Positions 1-7,495 of a stretch of DNA of 18,370 nucleotides are shown piece after piece. Positions within the stretch are counted from its first letter, which is position 1, and every line of letters begins with the position of its first letter. The translations under genes and the position numbers were made by a program. The stretch is from an uncultured Clostridia bacterium (GTDB lineage: Bacteria; Bacillota; Clostridia; Peptostreptococcales; Anaerovoracaceae): NCBI GenBank assembly GCA_934247125.1, contig CAKQIZ010000040.1:1-18370 (forward strand), in the 5' to 3' direction. The notes under the pieces are model-generated. The model saw nothing but the letters and a program-made list of their open reading frames with translations. It ran no database searches and was not told where the DNA came from.

Positions 1-18
1 GAAGACTGGGAAGATAAC

Positions 19-1164
19 ATGAAGATCGTTTTTAAAGCCCTTCTGGGGATATTGAATTTGATATACGGCGTGATGAAGCTGTTTCCTGTAAAGGAAAGGA
101 TCACGTTCATAAGCCGTCAGAGCAATGAAAAGTCGGAGGATATGCTCCTGCTGGAGCGTGAGCTGAGGCGGCAGATGCCGGGAACTGAGCTGGTGTTCCT
201 GTGCCGCAGGATCGATGGGGGCACAGGGTCGAAGATAGGATACTGTTTTCACATTCTGACGCAGATGAAATACATCGCCACATCAAAGGTAGTGGTGCTC
301 GACTCGTACTGCATAAGCGTGAGTGCGCTCAGGCAGCGTCGATCTCTTGTGGTGATACAGATGTGGCATGCACTCGGATCACTGAAAAAATTCGGGCTGA
401 GCATAGTCGGTGAAGGCGAAGGCAGAGATGCGGATATCGCGGACATTTTCGCGATGCACCGGAACTATACTCATGTGCTGACGAGCAGTCACGCATGTGC
501 TCCGAACTTCGCGGAGGCTTTCGGATATGACATGGATCACATGGTGGTGATGTCGCTGCCGAGAGTCGACAAGCTGACGAGCTGGGAGATCAAGGAGGAT
601 GCGCTGCGCAGGATATACAGCGAATACCCTGACTTCAGGGGCAAAAAGGTAGTCGTATATGCGCCGACGCTTCGTGTGGGACGAGACATATCGGCAGAGA
701 CTGCCGAGCTCGCTGCAGCCTTTTCCGCACCGGAATATATATTCGTGGTAAAGAAGCATCCGCTTACAGATATGGATTTTGAACACGGGGAAAACTGTAT
801 CATCGATGACGATTTCACGACGCTTGAGATGCTTTTCGCAGCAGACTGCGTGATATGCGATTATTCGGCGGTGATATTCGAGGCGGCGATAATAGGAAAG
901 CCGATGTTCTTCTATACGTTCGACTATGATACTTACGGAGTAGAGAGGGACTTTTACATAGACTACAAAGCTGAGATGCCGGGGCTCATGTCCCCTGATC
1001 CGCAAATGCTGGAGCGAGCCGTGGCGAACGATGAATGCGACCTCAGCCGTGTGCGGGCCTTTGCACATAAATATGTGGAAAACCAGGAGAACTGCACGAA
1101 GAAACTTGCGGCTTTCATAGGAGAGCAGTACAGGCAGTACGGCGACAAAAAGCTTGAAAAATAG
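19..1164 (+). CDS. CDP-glycerol:glycerophosphotransferase family protein
   Basis: This 381-residue protein matches the TagB/TagF-type family (Glyphos_transf), whose members transfer glycerol phosphate or ribitol phosphate from a CDP-activated donor to teichoic acid or related surface polymers at the inner face of the membrane. Family marks visible are the WHALG motif at residues 116-120, YAPTLR at 214-219, KKHPL at 245-249, and the C-terminal donor-site block DYSAVIFEAAIIGKP beginning at D281, followed by a tyrosine/aspartate-rich stretch and MPG near 320. The first 22 residues are hydrophobic and basic, suggesting peripheral membrane attachment. It is a little shorter than TagF, which has an extra N-terminal domain. 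The first ATG is at 19 and only 18 bases precede it, so its operon partners upstream are unseen. The exact acceptor and polymer cannot be told from sequence. Confidence 0.85.
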   Translation: MKIVFKALLGILNLIYGVMKLFPVKERITFISRQSNEKSEDMLLLERELRRQMPGTELVFLCRRIDGGTGSKIGYCFHILTQMKYIATSKVVVLDSYCISVSALRQRRSLVVIQMWHALGSLKKFGLSIVGEGEGRDADIADIFAMHRNYTHVLTSSHACAPNFAEAFGYDMDHMVVMSLPRVDKLTSWEIKEDALRRIYSEYPDFRGKKVVVYAPTLRVGRDISAETAELAAAFSAPEYIFVVKKHPLTDMDFEHGENCIIDDDFTTLEMLFAADCVICDYSAVIFEAAIIGKPMFFYTFDYDTYGVERDFYIDYKAEMPGLMSPDPQMLERAVANDECDLSRVRAFAHKYVENQENCTKKLAAFIGEQYRQYGDKKLEK

Positions 1165-1198
1165 AGCTCTTTGATATATCATAAAATTTGTGACGATT

Positions 1199-1216
1199 AC
1201 AGCTGAGGCTGTTTTG
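1199..1216 (+). terminator. Weak hairpin with short T tract after the transferase gene
   Basis: ACAGC and GCTGT pair around a TGAG loop and TTTT begins within the right arm. The stem is only 5 bp, so it is at best a weak terminator between the transferase gene and the ATPase gene. I see no convincing promoter in this 78-base gap, so the two transcription units may not be fully separate. Confidence 0.3.
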
Positions 1217-1242
1217 ATTAGTTTAAGGAGATGAATGGAAAG

Positions 1243-2082
1243 ATGAATATGAATGTTTTTAAGGGAAGCGACAATTACGTCGTTACCAGTGAACTTATGA
1301 ATGCAGTAAACGTATCTATCGCGCTGGAAAAGCCGCTTCTCATAAAGGGCGAACCGGGAACAGGCAAGACTATGCTGGCAGAGGCGATAGCGGATGCTCT
1401 TGATATGGAGCTGATAATCTGGGGTATCAAGTCGACTACGAAGGCTCAGGAAGGTCTCTACGTGTATGATACTGTGCAGAGACTGTACGACAGCCAGTTC
1501 GGTGAAGGAAACGTAGGCGATATCAGCCAGTACATCAAGCTCGGCAAACTCGGTGAAGCGTTCACTTCGGACAAGCAGGTCGTGCTCCTGATCGACGAGA
1601 TCGACAAGGCTGACCTCGAATTCCCTAACGACCTCCTCTGGGAGCTCGACAAGATGGAATTTTACATAAATGAAACCAAGGAAACTGTAAAGACAAAGCA
1701 CAGACCTATCGTTATCATCACATCGAATGCAGAAAAGGAACTGCCTGACGCATTCCTCAGAAGATGTATCTTCCACTACATCGAATTCCCTGCAAAGGAA
1801 AAGATGGAAGAGATCGTAAAGGTGCACTTCGGAGATATCGACAGAAAGCTCAGCGAAAAAGCACTCGAGGCATTCTACGAGCTCAGAGGAATGGATGACC
1901 TGCAGAAGAAGCCAAGCACATCAGAGCTTCTCGACTGGATACAGGCGCTTATGATAAGCGGCGTGGATATCAACGATCTGAAGAAGGAAATGCCGTTCGT
2001 GGGCGTGCTTCTCAAGAAGAACCAGGATATCGACGTGATGCATGAAATAAATGAGAAAGGATACTCGCTTAAGAGATGGTAA
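1243..2082 (+). CDS. MoxR-family AAA+ ATPase
   Basis: A 279-residue AAA+ ATPase of the MoxR group. From the ATG at 1243, Walker A GEPGTGKT is at residues 36-43, Walker B LLIDEIDKAD at about 115-124, sensor 1 (ITSNAEKELPDAF) follows near 153, and the paired arginines LRRC supply the arginine-finger region. MoxR ATPases act as chaperone-like remodellers together with a VWA-domain partner, and that partner is the next gene, four bases away. Start choice: AAGGAG lies at 1225-1230, directly touching an ATG at 1231, so that ATG is too close; the ATG at 1243 has a 12-base spacing and is more likely. No helical lid extension or membrane segment is seen. The client of this pair is unknown. Confidence 0.88.
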   Translation: MNMNVFKGSDNYVVTSELMNAVNVSIALEKPLLIKGEPGTGKTMLAEAIADALDMELIIWGIKSTTKAQEGLYVYDTVQRLYDSQFGEGNVGDISQYIKLGKLGEAFTSDKQVVLLIDEIDKADLEFPNDLLWELDKMEFYINETKETVKTKHRPIVIITSNAEKELPDAFLRRCIFHYIEFPAKEKMEEIVKVHFGDIDRKLSEKALEAFYELRGMDDLQKKPSTSELLDWIQALMISGVDINDLKKEMPFVGVLLKKNQDIDVMHEINEKGYSLKRW

Positions 2083-2086
2083 CGCT

Positions 2087-3280
2087 ATGTTTTTAGAATT
2101 TTTTTACCTGCTTAGAGCAAAAGGTTTGGAAGTTTCTATAAACGAGTGGATGATACTTGTAGAGGCTCTTGACAAAGGGCTGGCGCATTCGTCTCTTATG
2201 GGATTTTACAATTTGTGCAGGAGCATCCTGATAAAGTCGGAATCCGAGTACGACAAGTTCGATGCTGTTTTCGCGGAGTACTTCAAGAACGTGCAGACGC
2301 CTGACGATCTGCCGCAGGAGTTCTGGGACTGGCTCGACGAGAGCGATCACGAAAGACCGCTTGACGACAAGGGCAAAGGCGATGAATTCCCTAAGGAGCT
2401 TGAAGAGCTGCTCGAGATGTTCGAGGAGCGTATCAAGGAGCAGAAGGAAAAGCACGACGGCGGATGCTACTGGATCGGTACGGGCGGAACATCGGTGATG
2501 GGCCGCGGCGGATTCCATACTACCGGCATCAGGACAGGCGGTCACAGCCGTCACAAGTCGGCGGTGCAGGTCGCAGGCGAGAGAAACTTCCAGGATTTCA
2601 GAGATGACAAGATCTTGGATATAAGACAGTTCCAGATGGCGTTCAGAAGGCTCAGACAGTATTCGTCGAGAGTCGAGGCGCAGGAGACGGAACTCAATAT
2701 CGACAAGACGATAGATGAGACATGCGATAATGCAGGCATGCTCAAGATAGTATATGACAAGCCGAGGAAAAATACTGTAAAGCTGCTGCTGCTGATAGAT
2801 TCGGACGGTTCCATGCTTCCGTACAGCAAACTGTGCAACAGGCTTTTCCAGGCGGTAAGCCAGGCTAACCACTTCAAGGACCTGAAGATATACTATTTCC
2901 ACAACTGTGTGTACGATCATCTGTACACGACGCCTTACTGCAAGCGAGGCGACTGGATCGAGACAAACTGGGTCCTCAGGAACCTGGACAGCGAGTACAA
3001 AGTCATCTTCGTAGGTGATGCGGCGATGGCGCCGTCAGAGCTTTTCAAGAAGGGCGGCAACTCGTACATCGGTCTGTGGAACGAAGAGCCGGGAATGGAA
3101 TGGCTCTATAAATTCAAGACAAGATACAAGAAACAGATATGGCTCAATCCTATCGACAAGAGCACGTGGGAATGGATATACGGCGCAAAGACGATAAATG
3201 CGATATCAGAAGTCTTTCCTATGTTCGAGCTTACTCTTGAAGGTCTTGAGGCCGGCATCAAGAAACTTCTCGTTAAATAG
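2087..3280 (+). CDS. VWA-domain protein, CoxE-like, partner of the MoxR ATPase
   Basis: A 397-residue protein of the CoxE-like VWA family. An N-terminal helical half (1-120, acidic with many EE/KE) leads to a glycine-rich block GTGGTSVMGRGGF at 131-143 and GIRTGG at 147-152, then the VWA domain from about 230. The metal-ion site reads D238-S-D-G-S242, so the middle serine of the usual DxSxS is aspartate here. Later family marks are YFHNCVYD and VGDAAMAPSELF, the latter resembling the second part of the MIDAS site. Start: an ATG at 2051 overlaps the ATPase gene out of frame, but the ATG at 2087, four bases after the ATPase stop and preceded by AAGAGATGG, fits the family N-terminus (FYLLRAKG). 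The pair is very probably co-transcribed and translationally coupled. Confidence 0.85.
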   Translation: MFLEFFYLLRAKGLEVSINEWMILVEALDKGLAHSSLMGFYNLCRSILIKSESEYDKFDAVFAEYFKNVQTPDDLPQEFWDWLDESDHERPLDDKGKGDEFPKELEELLEMFEERIKEQKEKHDGGCYWIGTGGTSVMGRGGFHTTGIRTGGHSRHKSAVQVAGERNFQDFRDDKILDIRQFQMAFRRLRQYSSRVEAQETELNIDKTIDETCDNAGMLKIVYDKPRKNTVKLLLLIDSDGSMLPYSKLCNRLFQAVSQANHFKDLKIYYFHNCVYDHLYTTPYCKRGDWIETNWVLRNLDSEYKVIFVGDAAMAPSELFKKGGNSYIGLWNEEPGMEWLYKFKTRYKKQIWLNPIDKSTWEWIYGAKTINAISEVFPMFELTLEGLEAGIKKLLVK

Positions 3281-3300
3281 CAGTGATATGCAGGATATGT

Positions 3301-3334
3301 AAAAGCGCAGGCATGCAGAGTGTCTGTGCTTTTT
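3301..3334 (+). terminator. Rho-independent terminator of the MoxR-VWA operon
   Basis: AAAAGCGCAG at 3301-3310 pairs with CTGTGCTTTT at 3324-3333, with one G-U pair and a 13-base loop. The right arm runs into a T5 tract. It lies 20 bases after the VWA stop codon. Confidence 0.8.
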
Positions 3335-3341
3335 GCTTGCT

Positions 3342-3377
3342 GTTTTCAGGAAAAGTTGCCCGCAGTTTTCAGGAAAA
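3342..3377 (+). repeat. Two direct copies of GTTTTCAGGAAAA upstream of the lrgAB promoter
   Basis: Identical 13-base copies lie at 3342-3354 and 3365-3377, 23 bases apart, each containing the dyad TTTTC-AG-GAAAA. The second copy ends five bases before the -35 box. Position and spacing of about two helical turns suggest an activator or co-regulator site, but the binding protein is unknown. Confidence 0.55.
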
Positions 3378-3382
3378 CCGTA

Positions 3383-3410
3383 TTGACAAAAGCGGAGGAC
3401 AGTATATAAT
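3383..3410 (+). promoter_or_regulatory. Sigma-A type promoter of lrgA-lrgB-gntR
   Basis: TTGACA at 3383-3388, a 16-base spacer and TATAAT at 3405-3410 form a consensus vegetative promoter. Transcription should begin near 3417, inside the palindrome at 3415-3431, giving a leader of about 50 bases before lrgA. Confidence 0.88.
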
Positions 3411-3414
3411 AAAT

Positions 3415-3431
3415 AATTGGTAGTACCAATT
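3415..3431. promoter_or_regulatory. Perfect 17-bp palindrome, probable GntR/FadR-type operator
   Basis: AATTGGTAGTACCAATT is a perfect inverted repeat around the G at 3423. Its core TGGTnnnACCA is the kind of operator bound by FadR-subfamily GntR regulators, one of which is encoded two genes downstream in the same operon. It covers the expected transcription start, so binding would block transcription. Assignment of the regulator is inference. Confidence 0.78.
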
Positions 3432-3467
3432 TCAAGGAAGGGGTACTGGGAATAGAGGAATACAGAT

Positions 3468-3833
3468 ATGAAATATGTAAGTCAATTTTTGATAATACTG
3501 GCGATATCTCTTGCAGGAGAGATCTTGAAATATGTACTGCCGCTGCCGATACCGGCGAGCATCTACGGTATGGCGATAATGTTTGCGGCTCTTATGACAG
3601 GGCTGATAAAGCTGGATACAGTTCGGGAGACGGGCAGGTTCCTGATCGAGATAATGCCGGTCATGTTCATTCCGGCAGGAGTGGGTCTGATGAAGAGCTG
3701 GGGCGATCTCAAGCCTATCATGCTGCCCGTTGCGATCATCACCGTCGTTACCAGCATCACCGCTATGGGGGCGACCGGGCTGCTTTCGCAGTGTGTCATC
3801 AGAAGCGGAAGGAAGCGAGGAAGCGGTAAATGA
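3468..3833 (+). CDS. lrgA: LrgA/CidA family membrane protein
   Basis: A 121-residue hydrophobic protein with four predicted membrane segments, the size and pattern of LrgA/CidA. Family motifs seen are LPIPASIYGM near 24-33 and MFIPAGVGLM near 66-75. The C-terminus is a basic tail (SGRKRGSGK), expected in the cytoplasm. LrgA and LrgB form a membrane complex first described as holin/antiholin-like in staphylococci; related LrgAB or PftAB pairs in streptococci and Bacillus are reported to carry pyruvate. The start is well placed, with AGAGGAA about eight bases upstream. Its stop TGA overlaps the lrgB start as ATGA, so the two are translationally coupled. Whether this pair moves pyruvate, another short organic acid, or acts in lysis cannot be decided from sequence; the FCD-type regulator in the operon favours a carboxylate. 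Confidence 0.87.
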   Translation: MKYVSQFLIILAISLAGEILKYVLPLPIPASIYGMAIMFAALMTGLIKLDTVRETGRFLIEIMPVMFIPAGVGLMKSWGDLKPIMLPVAIITVVTSITAMGATGLLSQCVIRSGRKRGSGK

Positions 3834-4522
3834 ATGAGTTTCTGCAGGATTCGATGTTTGCGGGCGTTACGATCAGCCTGATAGCGTATCTGATCGGAGT
3901 CATGCTGAAGAAAAAATTCAAGTCGGGGATATTCAATCCTCTGCTGATTTCTATTGTTGTTTCGATCGTGATCCTGGCCGCAGGCAAAGTCGATTATGAG
4001 ACGTATAACGAAGGCGCAAAATATCTGAGCTGGCTGCTTACTCCGGCTACCGTGTGTCTGGCGATCCCGCTGTATGAGCAGTGGAGCCTTTTGAAAAAGC
4101 ATTACAAGGCGGTCATGCTGGGACTTGCGGCAGGAACGGTGACGAGTCTGAGCACTGTGCTGGGGCTGTCGCTGCTGTGCGGCCTCAGTCATAAAGAATA
4201 CGTGACGCTGCTGCCCAAATCCATCACGACGGCAATAGGCATGGGAGTCTCGGAGGAACTGGGCGGATATGTGATGATCACCGTTGCTGTTATCATCATC
4301 ACAGGTGTTTTTGGCAATATATTCGGTGAGCTTATCTGCAAAATATTCCGGATAACGGAACCTGTTTCAAAAGGACTTGCATTCGGTGCATCTTCCCATG
4401 CGATAGGAACGGCAAAGGCCATAGAGATAGGTGAGATCGAAGGTGCCATGAGCAGTCTTGCGATAGCTGTATCCGGAGTGCTGACCGTTGTGCTGGCATC
4501 GCTTTATACTCATTTTCTCTGA
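3830..4522 (+). CDS. lrgB: LrgB/CidB family membrane protein
   Basis: A 230-residue integral membrane protein with the full LrgB length and motifs: LLPKSITTAIGMGVSEELGG near 125-144 and, near the C-terminus, SSHAIGTAKAIEIGEIEGAM. About six to seven hydrophobic segments are visible. It is the partner of LrgA; plant PLGG1, a plastid glycolate/glycerate transporter, contains regions homologous to this family, which supports a transport role for small hydroxy or keto acids. The gene overlaps lrgA by four bases (3830-3833) and is followed after 31 bases by the gntR gene, with no terminator between them. No anomalies or missing family residues were noticed. Confidence 0.9.
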   Translation: MNEFLQDSMFAGVTISLIAYLIGVMLKKKFKSGIFNPLLISIVVSIVILAAGKVDYETYNEGAKYLSWLLTPATVCLAIPLYEQWSLLKKHYKAVMLGLAAGTVTSLSTVLGLSLLCGLSHKEYVTLLPKSITTAIGMGVSEELGGYVMITVAVIIITGVFGNIFGELICKIFRITEPVSKGLAFGASSHAIGTAKAIEIGEIEGAMSSLAIAVSGVLTVVLASLYTHFL

Positions 4523-4553
4523 TTCTGTTCTGATCATGTGAGGAGGTATACGT

Positions 4554-5234
4554 ATGGGTAAATCTGAGTCGATGGAATATGAAAAAGTCATAGATCATAT
4601 AAATCAGCTGATATGCAGTGGCGAGCTCAGTGCAGGATCGAAGCTGCCGACAGAGAGGTCGCTCGCGGAAACGCTGGGGATCGGGAGGAATTCCACGCGG
4701 GAAGCACTCAGCATACTGCACGGTATGGGAATGATCCGCAGAGTGCAGGGCTCGGGCAATTACCTGACAGGCGATGCACACCGCTCTATCCGTCAGATCT
4801 GCACGATGATGCTGGCGCTGGGAACTGTCACGAAAAGAGACGTCTGCGAATTCAGGCGTGTGATGGAAAAGTCGGCCTGCATGCTTTTAACGGCAAAGGA
4901 TCTTGCGGTTGAGGACAGACAGAGGTTCAGGGATATCCTCGAAGATATGGAAAGTGCGGCAGACGAGCATCAGGCGCTGCTTGACCGGGACTTTCATACA
5001 TTGATTTTGCAGGCTACCGGAAATCCGCTGATGATGACTATCCTGGATGCGGTGTCAGATGTGTATCAGGGATGGATAGATATCGTTATCAGCAGGGCGC
5101 ATCCGGATGAAAAAGAAAGACTGCAGGAGTGTCACAGAGGTATATTTGACGGGATATCAGCAGGTGACGCGGAAAGCACCGTAAGGTATGTAGATGGACA
5201 TTATGATCTGATCGAAAAGCTTCTGGAAATATGA
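4554..5234 (+). CDS. GntR-family regulator, FadR subfamily with FCD domain
   Basis: A 226-residue transcription factor. Residues 8-75 form the winged helix of GntR proteins, with LPTERSLAETLGIGRNSTRE as the recognition region (31-50) and GSGNYL as the wing. Residues 92-222 form the helical FCD ligand domain with its metal-binding set D144-x3-H148, H194 and H216 all present; such domains usually bind small carboxylates such as lactate, pyruvate or related acids through the metal. AGGAGG at 4541-4546 lies seven bases before the ATG. It is the third gene of the lrgAB operon, and the palindrome at the operon promoter is of the type its subfamily binds, so autoregulation with release by an organic acid is likely. 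The ligand is unknown; pyruvate or lactate is a guess from the neighbours. Confidence 0.9.
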   Translation: MGKSESMEYEKVIDHINQLICSGELSAGSKLPTERSLAETLGIGRNSTREALSILHGMGMIRRVQGSGNYLTGDAHRSIRQICTMMLALGTVTKRDVCEFRRVMEKSACMLLTAKDLAVEDRQRFRDILEDMESAADEHQALLDRDFHTLILQATGNPLMMTILDAVSDVYQGWIDIVISRAHPDEKERLQECHRGIFDGISAGDAESTVRYVDGHYDLIEKLLEI

Positions 5235-5248
5235 ACATGCAGAACGGG

Positions 5249-5310
5249 AAATCTCCGAAGGCAGGCGTCGGCAGCAAGATGACGCTGTGACCCGCACTGC
5301 TTCGGATTTT
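5249..5310 (+). other. Structured intergenic stretch after gntR
   Basis: A nested fold is visible: CCGAA at 5255-5259 pairs with TTCGG at 5301-5305, GCAG at 5261-5264 with CTGC at 5297-5300, and GCGTC at 5265-5269 with GACGC at 5281-5285. A short T4 tract follows. It starts 15 bases after the gntR stop and may be a weak terminator or a structured 3' end. No coding capacity is evident. Confidence 0.4.
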
Positions 5311-5362
5311 CGGTATCGGCCTGACAGGTACAGGAATCGCGAGACGCTGCAGATAAAACGAC

Positions 5363-5408
5363 AAACGTGACTTCAAGCGGAAGACAACTGCCTGAAGTCA
5401 CGTTTTGC
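5363..5408. terminator. Bidirectional terminator between gntR and hcp
   Basis: AAACGTGACTTCA at 5363-5375 pairs with TGAAGTCACGTTT at 5393-5405, a 13-bp stem. T tracts follow on both strands (TTTT on the plus strand, TTTGTCGTTTT on the minus strand). It lies between two convergent genes and can serve both. Confidence 0.8.
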
Positions 5409-5487
5409 TTAAGGAATTAAATCGTTATATGAGGGTAAGCGGATATGCGATTTGCGAACTGATTTTGCATGCAGACCGCAGGCTGTG

Positions 5488-7257
5488 TCAGATGTTCTGC
5501 CTGAGGCACGATTTGATGTCGTCCTCTGCGTTGCTGATCGGCCTGAGGCCGAATGTGTCGGTCAGATACTGCAGCACATCAGGGCTGAGGAACGCCGGCA
5601 GTGTCGGTCCGAGATAGATGTTTTTCACGCCCAGGCTCAGCAGCGCCAGCAGCACAGCGACAGCTTTCTGTTCATACCACGATATGATGAAGGAAAGCGG
5701 CAGGCTGTTGATGTCGGTTTCGAACGCATCCGCCAGCGCCTCGGCGATGCGGACTGCAGAGTACGCGTCGTTGCACTGGCCTACATCGAGAAGTCTCGGC
5801 AGTCCCGCAGTCTCGCCGAAATCAAGTTTGTTGAAGCGGTATTTGCCGCACGCCAGAGTCAGTATCAGGCAGTCGTCCGGAACGAGCTTTGCGAATTCAG
5901 TGAAGTAGTTGCGGCCCGGTCTGGCGCCGTCGCAGCCGCCGATGAGGAAGAAGTGTCTGATCTTTCCTTCTCTGACTGAGTTGACGATGTGTTCGGCATG
6001 GCTGAGGACCGCTTCTCGGGCAAATCCCGTCATTATTTTCTTAGGCTCCTGGTCCTCGGCAAAGCCGCCAAGCTGCAGAGCATGTTCGATTATCTCGCTG
6101 AAATCCTTTGTGCCGTTCGCGTTTTTAGGGATATATTTTATCCCGTCCCAGCCGACGACATTGGTACTGTATATGCGGTCTTTGTATGATTCTCTCGGAC
6201 GCATCAGGCAGTTCGTGGTCATGAGTATGCACCCCGGCAGGTCATCGAATTCTTTCTGCTGATCCTGCCACGCGCCGCCGAAATTACCGACGAGGTGTGA
6301 GTATCTGTTGAGCTTTTCATATCCGTGCCCGGGCAGCATCTCGCCGTGGGTGTAGATGTTGACGCCCTTGCCTTCGGATTGCTCCAGCAGCATTTCCAGA
6401 TCCTTGAGGTCATGACCAGATACGATGATGAACGGCCCCTTGCGTACAGCGGTGTCGACCGTGCGAGGAGCAGGGTCTGAATACACAGATGTGTTTGCAT
6501 CGTCAAGAGTTTTCATCACTTCAAAAGCCGCCTCTCCGGTGCGCATCGTCATCCGGATCAGCTCGTCCGCACTGAGACTGTCGTCGGTCGTCGCTTCAAG
6601 TGCCGTGATATAGAAGTCGTCGACCTGATCGCTGTAAGATCCTAGTTCGCGCGCCTGGTGTCCGTAGGCGCTGATCCCTTTGAGTCCGTAGACGATCGTC
6701 TGTCTAAGCGATCTGATGTCGGGGTCGAGGTCGCGTTCGTACATTATGCCTGCGATCTGCGATTCCTGTAGCATCTGGCTTTTTGACTCCGGCAGGTCGA
6801 AAGTCGCGTGAGCTGTTTTTTCTGCCGCTTTGCAGATGGCTTCGCTGTTGTCTGCTGCTTTTGCTTCGGCGCGAAGAGCTTCTTTTATCTGCTGCGATCT
6901 GTGCAAAAGCTCAACGTGTGCGTCTGCATCGAAGTTTACGTTCGTCAGAGTCGTAAAGAGCGCGCTTTCTATGAAGCTGACGATCGCTTTGTTTATGTGC
7001 GTCTGGCCGTTATCGCCGCAGCCTGCACAGCCCTTGCCTTTGCAGGACTCCTGACCATTACGTGAACTCTGACCATAGTCAGCCAGCGCCTTTGCATAAC
7101 AGCTGATGCCCTTGAGCTGGAATATCAGTAAGTCCTGAAGCGCAGCGATCTCAGGCGTTTTGCCGCAGACGCCCAGCTTCGTGCAGCCCTTTCCGCCGGC
7201 AGTCTGTTCGCATTGATAGCAGAACATTTCATAATTGAGATCCATGTTATTGTCCAT
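5488..7257 (-). CDS. hcp: Hydroxylamine reductase / hybrid cluster protein
   Basis: This 589-residue protein is the hybrid cluster protein, an iron-sulfur-oxygen enzyme of anaerobes linked to nitric oxide and hydroxylamine detoxification. The N-terminal cysteines C13, C16, C25 and C31 (Cx2Cx8Cx5C) are the [4Fe-4S] ligands of the class I/III pattern. Hybrid-cluster ligand motifs follow in order: SGHDLKDLE, THGEMLPGHGYEKL, MTTNCLMRP, IGGCDGARPGRNYF, LACGKYRFN, DVGQCNDAYSA and WYEQKAVAVLL, so the active site looks complete. Length is slightly above the usual 530-560. Start choice: the open frame extends to a GTG at 7266, but GGAG lies on that codon; the ATG at 7257 has GGAG eight bases upstream and is preferred. 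It seems monocistronic; the reductase partner Hcr is not present here. Confidence 0.95.
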   Translation of the reverse strand: MDNNMDLNYEMFCYQCEQTAGGKGCTKLGVCGKTPEIAALQDLLIFQLKGISCYAKALADYGQSSRNGQESCKGKGCAGCGDNGQTHINKAIVSFIESALFTTLTNVNFDADAHVELLHRSQQIKEALRAEAKAADNSEAICKAAEKTAHATFDLPESKSQMLQESQIAGIMYERDLDPDIRSLRQTIVYGLKGISAYGHQARELGSYSDQVDDFYITALEATTDDSLSADELIRMTMRTGEAAFEVMKTLDDANTSVYSDPAPRTVDTAVRKGPFIIVSGHDLKDLEMLLEQSEGKGVNIYTHGEMLPGHGYEKLNRYSHLVGNFGGAWQDQQKEFDDLPGCILMTTNCLMRPRESYKDRIYSTNVVGWDGIKYIPKNANGTKDFSEIIEHALQLGGFAEDQEPKKIMTGFAREAVLSHAEHIVNSVREGKIRHFFLIGGCDGARPGRNYFTEFAKLVPDDCLILTLACGKYRFNKLDFGETAGLPRLLDVGQCNDAYSAVRIAEALADAFETDINSLPLSFIISWYEQKAVAVLLALLSLGVKNIYLGPTLPAFLSPDVLQYLTDTFGLRPISNAEDDIKSCLRQNI

Positions 7258-7378
7258 AATATCCACTCCGTTTCTGTAGGTTTTGTTTTTAGTTGGTACT
7301 TTTGTTTAGTTTGTGCAGTATGGAGAGATAATATGAAAAGTATCGCAGGTGGGTTTTAGTTATAGTTTTTTGTAAAAA

Positions 7379-7399
7379 TGCACAGATTTTTTGTGTACA
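7379..7399. promoter_or_regulatory. Imperfect palindrome upstream of hcp
   Basis: The 21-base stretch has arms TGCACA and TGTACA in inverted orientation with an A/T core. It lies about 120 bases upstream of the hcp start and about 45 bases upstream of a TATTAT box (minus strand, 7328-7333) that lacks a clear -35 box, as expected for an activator-dependent promoter. The regulator is not identifiable. Confidence 0.35.
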
Positions 7400-7410
7400 G
7401 TGACTTGTTT

Positions 7411-7448
7411 GCAAAATAAATCGGCCGCCGTGAAATCATCATGGCGGC
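7411..7448 (-). terminator. Terminator of lexA
   Basis: On the minus strand GCCGCC pairs with GGCGGC around a 13-base loop, followed by the T-rich run CGATTTATTTTGC. It lies about 50 bases past the lexA stop codon. Confidence 0.7.
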
Positions 7449-7495
7449 TTTGTCATATACTGATAAAAATTTATACGATTATAATAATGGCGAGC

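Noticed and set aside
379..1827. A 482-codon open frame on the minus strand
   Set aside because: It runs antisense across two well-supported genes, has no ribosome binding site or recognisable domain, and follows from the codon bias of the plus-strand genes.
5246..5340. Blocks GGGAA and CCCGC-ACUG that recall a cobalamin riboswitch
   Set aside because: The GGUG..AAUCC block and the later GGA-ACCUGCC block are missing, and the next gene on that strand is far away and convergent, so the likeness is probably chance.
7290..7300. TTGGTAC upstream of hcp as a second site for the lrgAB regulator
   Set aside because: Only half of the palindrome is present, with no mirrored arm.
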